In this document: one piece after another, positions 5,004 through 8,004 of the stretch
Numbering within the stretch: position 1 is the stretch's first letter
How the letters are laid out: every line of letters starts with the position of its first letter
Assembly (NCBI GenBank): GCA_017882655.1
Contig: JADGPB010000092.1
Location: 1 to 8,004, forward strand
Direction: 5' to 3'
DNA from: Propionibacteriales bacterium
GTDB lineage: Bacteria; Actinomycetota; Actinomycetes; Propionibacteriales; Propionibacteriaceae
DNA: 8,004 nt
Program-made: the position numbers and the translations under genes
The notes under the pieces: model-generated
Databases searched by the model: none
What the model was told of the DNA's origin: nothing
Seen by the model: the letters and a program-made list of their open reading frames with translations, nothing else

Positions 5004-6863
5004 ATGCGTGCCGCACCCATGAGCGCAAGCGAACGCGTGAGGGTTCTCTACGGCGACAACCTCAACCGCAAGCCCTCGCTGCTGCCCCGATTCGCACGAT
5101 CGACGCCGCTCTCGTCACTGCTGCGGTTCGCTCCGTACATCAAGCCGTACCTCGGCCGGTTCGTCGTCATGTTCCTCGCCGCGCTCGGCGGCACGGTCAT
5201 CTCGATCGTCATTCCCCTGGTGACCCGGCAGCTCATCGACGGGCCGATCGCGTCGGGCAACCGGCAGGGCGTGTACTCCCTGGGAGCGCTCGCGCTCGCG
5301 CTCGGTCTCGTCGAGGGTGGCCTGGCATTCGTGCGCCGCTGGGTGATGGCGATCGCCACGCTGGGGTCGGAGACAGGCGTGAGGCTCGACCTGTACGCGA
5401 AGCTGCAGCGCCTGCCGTGGGGTTTCCACTCCCGCTGGGAGTCCGGCCAGCTGCTGAGCCGCATCATGAACGACCTGTCGACGATGCGGCGGTTCATCGG
5501 CTTCGGCCTGCTCATGATCATCATGAGCCTGCTGCAGATCGTGGTGGTCACCTCGCTGCTGCTCCACCTGTACTGGCCGATGGGGCTCGTCGTCGCGGTG
5601 GCGGCTGTGCCGGTCGTGCTGGTGTGCCTGTTCAACGAGCGCATCTACACGCGCCTGTCGCGCGCGATCCAGGACGAGACCGGCGATGTGGCCAGCACCG
5701 TCGAGGAGTCGATGCAGTCGGTGAGGGTGATCAAGGCGTTCGGCCGCTCGCAGCACGTGTACGGACAGTTCGACCAGCGGGCGACGATCCTGTACGGGAC
5801 CAGCCTGAAGCGGGTCGCCAACACCAGCAAGTTCTGGACGTTCCTCGAAGTCATCCCAGGTTTGGCGCTCGTGGCCGTGTTGACGCTCGGCGCGTTCGCC
5901 GCGGCGCAGCACCACCTGACGCTCGGCACGCTCGTCGCCTTCATCACGATGATGCTGTCGCTGATCTGGCCCGTGGCCGCGCTCGGCTTCCTGCTGTCGA
6001 TGACCCAGGACGCGATGACGGCGGCCGATCGGGTGAGCGAGATCTTCGATGCGTCCGAGACGATCGCCGACGGCCCGCTGCGGCTGGAGGCGCCTCAGGG
6101 CGAGGTCGTGTTCGAGGACGTCTCGTACCGCTTCCCCGACGCGAGCGAGGACGTTCTACGCGGAGTCGACCTGCACGTACGGGCGGGCGAGACGATCGGT
6201 GTCGTGGGTGGTACGGGATCGGGCAAGACGGTACTGACGTCGCTTGTCGCTCGACTGGCCGATGTCACCGGCGGTCGCATCACGATCGACGGTGTGGACA
6301 TCCGAGACCTCGAGGTGGCGAACCTCCGCGGCATCGTCGCCACCGCCTTCGAGGACCCGACGCTGTTCTCGATGTCGGTGAGGGAGAACCTCACGCTGGG
6401 CCGTCCAGAAGCCACCGAGGACGAGATCGAGTCGGCGATCGACACTGCCCAGGCCGGCTTCGTCCACGACCTGCCCTGGGGCCTGGACACTCGAATCGGC
6501 GAGCAGGGAATGAGCTTGTCCGGTGGCCAGCGGCAGCGGCTGGCGCTGGCCCGGGCGATCCTGGTCAAGCCTCGGGTGCTGGTCCTCGACGACACGCTGT
6601 CCGCGCTCGACATCCACACCGAAGCGCTGGTGGAGGAAGCGCTGAAGCGCGTCCTCGTGGGCGTGACCGGTCTCGTCGTCGCGCACAGGGCGTCGACGGT
6701 CATGCTCGCCGATCGTGTCGCCCTGCTGCAGAACGGCAGCATCACCCATGTGGGCAGGCACAGCGACCTGCTGGCGACGGTGCCCGAGTACCGCGACCTC
6801 CTCAGCGCGTCGTTCGACGCCGAGTCCGAGCTCGACGAGCTGGAACGGGAGGTGGTGAGGTGA
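5004..6863 (+). CDS. ABC exporter half-transporter, degenerate-site subunit of a heterodimer
   Basis: 619 residues, a membrane domain followed by a nucleotide-binding domain. Six hydrophobic segments lie near 51-72, 93-110, 166-188, 190-210, 280-301 and 306-331, the type I ABC exporter layout. The ATPase domain has Walker A GGTGSGKT 402-409, signature LSGGQ 505-509, Walker B VLVLDD 525-530, D-loop SALD 533-536 and H-loop His561. Two key residues deviate: Asp530 stands where the catalytic Glu follows Walker B, and the Q-loop Gln is Glu450 (FEDPTLFS). Asp for Glu is the known mark of the degenerate-site subunit in heterodimeric exporters such as TM287/288 and BmrC/BmrD. The protein should sit in the cytoplasmic membrane and, with the partner encoded immediately downstream, export drugs, lipids or other amphipathic compounds; the substrate is unknown. 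GAAGGA supports ATG 5004. The gene overlaps the next by 4 bases. Confidence 0.95.
   Translation: MRAAPMSASERVRVLYGDNLNRKPSLLPRFARSTPLSSLLRFAPYIKPYLGRFVVMFLAALGGTVISIVIPLVTRQLIDGPIASGNRQGVYSLGALALALGLVEGGLAFVRRWVMAIATLGSETGVRLDLYAKLQRLPWGFHSRWESGQLLSRIMNDLSTMRRFIGFGLLMIIMSLLQIVVVTSLLLHLYWPMGLVVAVAAVPVVLVCLFNERIYTRLSRAIQDETGDVASTVEESMQSVRVIKAFGRSQHVYGQFDQRATILYGTSLKRVANTSKFWTFLEVIPGLALVAVLTLGAFAAAQHHLTLGTLVAFITMMLSLIWPVAALGFLLSMTQDAMTAADRVSEIFDASETIADGPLRLEAPQGEVVFEDVSYRFPDASEDVLRGVDLHVRAGETIGVVGGTGSGKTVLTSLVARLADVTGGRITIDGVDIRDLEVANLRGIVATAFEDPTLFSMSVRENLTLGRPEATEDEIESAIDTAQAGFVHDLPWGLDTRIGEQGMSLSGGQRQRLALARAILVKPRVLVLDDTLSALDIHTEALVEEALKRVLVGVTGLVVAHRASTVMLADRVALLQNGSITHVGRHSDLLATVPEYRDLLSASFDAESELDELEREVVR
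6847..6852 (+). promoter_or_regulatory. Shine-Dalgarno GGGAGG of the second ABC gene
   Basis: This site lies inside the end of the first ABC gene, 7 nt before GTG 6860. It fixes the start of the partner subunit and supports coupled translation. Confidence 0.7.
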
Positions 6864-8004
6864 CAGCGGACCAGACATCGGTCGACCACAGCGACGAGAC
6901 CGAACGCGACCTCGAGTGGCGTGGCGTGGCCGCGGAGCAGCGCGATGCGCTGAGCGAGAACGCCGGCATCAAGCTCGCAGCGCGTAGCCAGGCGCTGCTC
7001 GCCGACCTGCTCCGCCCGTACCGCTGGGCCATCGGCCTGCTCGTCGTCGCCGTGCTGCTCGAGAATGTGGCGCGACTCTCGGCGCCTTGGCTCGTCCAGC
7101 GGGGTATCGACTTCGGTGTCCCGCCGCTCTTGGCAGGCGGGCCGGCGACCACGTTGATCGAGGTCGTGGCGGCGATGGTGGTCGCGGTTGCGGTGCAGAC
7201 GGTCACGCGGATCTACTTCCTGCGCCTGTCCGGTCGCATCGGTCAGGACGTTCTGCTCGAGCTGCGACGCCGCGTGTTCCGCAAGTTCCTGCGGCTCGAC
7301 GTGGCCTTCCACGACTCGTACACGTCGGGTCGCGCCGTCTCCCGGCTCACCTCGGACATGGATGCGATCGCCGAGCTCTTGTCCGGAGGTTTCGACGGGC
7401 TCGTCAACGCGGTGCTGTCCATCGTGGGCGTGTCGATCATGCTGCTGGTGCTGGACTGGCGGCTGGGCCTGTTGTGCCTCGGTTCGATGGTCTTCGTCCT
7501 TCTGCTGCTGAGGTGGTTCCGGCGCGAGTCGTCGACCAACTACCGCGATGTGCGCGAGGCGTCAGCGATGGTCATCGTGCAGTTCGTCGAGACGATGACT
7601 GGGATCAAGGCCGTCCAGGCGTACCGTCGCGGGCCGCGCAACCAGGAGCTGTTCACCGACCTGGCCGACCGTTTCCGAGCGATCAACGTACGGACGTTCC
7701 GGCTGTTCGCGGTCTTCCAGCCCGGCATCAAGATCATCGGCAACATGGCGATCGGCGTCGTGCTACTCGTCGGCGGCATGTTCACCCTGGACGGGTCGAT
7801 GACCGTCGGGGTGCTCGCGGCGTTCCTCCTGTACCTGCGGCAGTTCTTCGAGCCGATGCAGGACATCTCGCAGTTCTACAACTCGTTCCAGTCAGCGATC
7901 TCGGCGCTCGAGAAGCTGTCCGGGGTCCTCGAGCAGGAGGATGCGGTGCCCCAGCCGAGCGACCCGACGCCCCTGCTCCAGGCGCGTGGGGCGCTCGACT
8001 TCGA
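6860..8004 (+). CDS. ABC exporter half-transporter, partner subunit (3' end beyond window)
   Basis: An open frame from GTG 6860 continues for 381 complete codons to the window edge without a stop. GTGA at 6860-6863 joins this start to the previous gene's stop, the classic coupled overlap. The visible part is a hydrophilic N-terminal tail of about 50 residues and a full type I exporter membrane domain, with hydrophobic segments near 57-78, 97-118, 175-198, 201-219, 283-306 and 314-335. Typical features are the amphipathic coupling region GRIGQDVLLELRRRVF (125-140), TSGRAVSRLTSDMDAI (155-170) and the second cytoplasmic-loop helix ETMTGIKAVQAYRR (244-257). The window ends at GALDF, where the nucleotide-binding domain begins, so no Walker motifs can be seen. 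It should form the heterodimer with the 5004-6863 product and, by family logic, contribute the canonical catalytic Glu. Confidence 0.93.
   Translation, partial: MTADQTSVDHSDETERDLEWRGVAAEQRDALSENAGIKLAARSQALLADLLRPYRWAIGLLVVAVLLENVARLSAPWLVQRGIDFGVPPLLAGGPATTLIEVVAAMVVAVAVQTVTRIYFLRLSGRIGQDVLLELRRRVFRKFLRLDVAFHDSYTSGRAVSRLTSDMDAIAELLSGGFDGLVNAVLSIVGVSIMLLVLDWRLGLLCLGSMVFVLLLLRWFRRESSTNYRDVREASAMVIVQFVETMTGIKAVQAYRRGPRNQELFTDLADRFRAINVRTFRLFAVFQPGIKIIGNMAIGVVLLVGGMFTLDGSMTVGVLAAFLLYLRQFFEPMQDISQFYNSFQSAISALEKLSGVLEQEDAVPQPSDPTPLLQARGALDF

Noticed and set aside
4879..5022. 47-codon ORF from ATG 4879 running into the ABC start, considered as a leader peptide
   Set aside because: No Shine-Dalgarno precedes it, AAGGAGG lies inside rather than before it, and codon use is not biased like the real genes.
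5115..5915. 266-codon minus-strand frame rich in His, Arg and Glu
   Set aside because: Antisense shadow of the first ABC membrane domain, with no domain-like pattern.
6095..7312. 405-codon minus-strand frame across the two ABC genes
   Set aside because: Ser/Arg/Thr-rich shadow lying over two ABC transporter genes whose motifs are unambiguous.

Overview
The window reads as chromosomal DNA of a high-GC actinomycete. GC is strong at third codon positions, there are GTG starts and a GTGA stop/start overlap, TANNNT-type -10 elements are present, and the tetramer GTAC (often as CGTACG) is unusually frequent. A Propionibacteriales/Nocardioidaceae-like host is a guess from style only. I see no phage genes, transposase, CRISPR array, tRNA or rRNA.

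Layout, left to right. (1) 1-303: a long imperfect hairpin (19-105) runs into a 69-residue ORF (94-303). That ORF looks like the C-terminal end of an atypical SDR/NmrA-like NAD(P)-binding protein and is probably a remnant. (2) 383-2071 (+): a 562-residue class V aminotransferase-fold PLP enzyme related to cysteine desulfurases. It has a Cys-Ser-Cys motif at the expected catalytic-cysteine site, a roughly 100-residue C-terminal extension and a probable leaderless GTG start. (3) 2151-3170 (+): a LacI-family regulator with its own promoter and a perfect 12-bp palindromic operator beside the predicted transcription start. (4) 3190-4158 (-): an aldo/keto reductase, convergent with the regulator. 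(5) 4183-4629 (-): a small HNH endonuclease-family protein just upstream of the reductase on the same strand. (6) 4630-5003: a divergent intergenic region with several dyads and promoter-like elements. (7) 5004-6863 and 6860-8004 (+): two overlapping ABC half-transporter genes, the second cut by the window edge. They form a typical heterodimeric multidrug-type exporter.

Functional links. The two ABC genes form a translationally coupled operon for one heterodimeric exporter; the first subunit carries a degenerate catalytic site (Asp where the catalytic Glu is normal, Glu in the Q-loop). The HNH and reductase genes are close and co-directional, but the reductase may have its own leaderless promoter. 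The LacI regulator very probably represses itself. Whether it also controls the PLP enzyme or the reductase cannot be read from the sequence, since no second copy of its operator was seen. Most of the window is ordinary accessory metabolism. The least explained parts are the PLP enzyme, the 5' hairpin and the dyads around the reductase and HNH starts. I do not see convincing evidence of a new multi-gene system.
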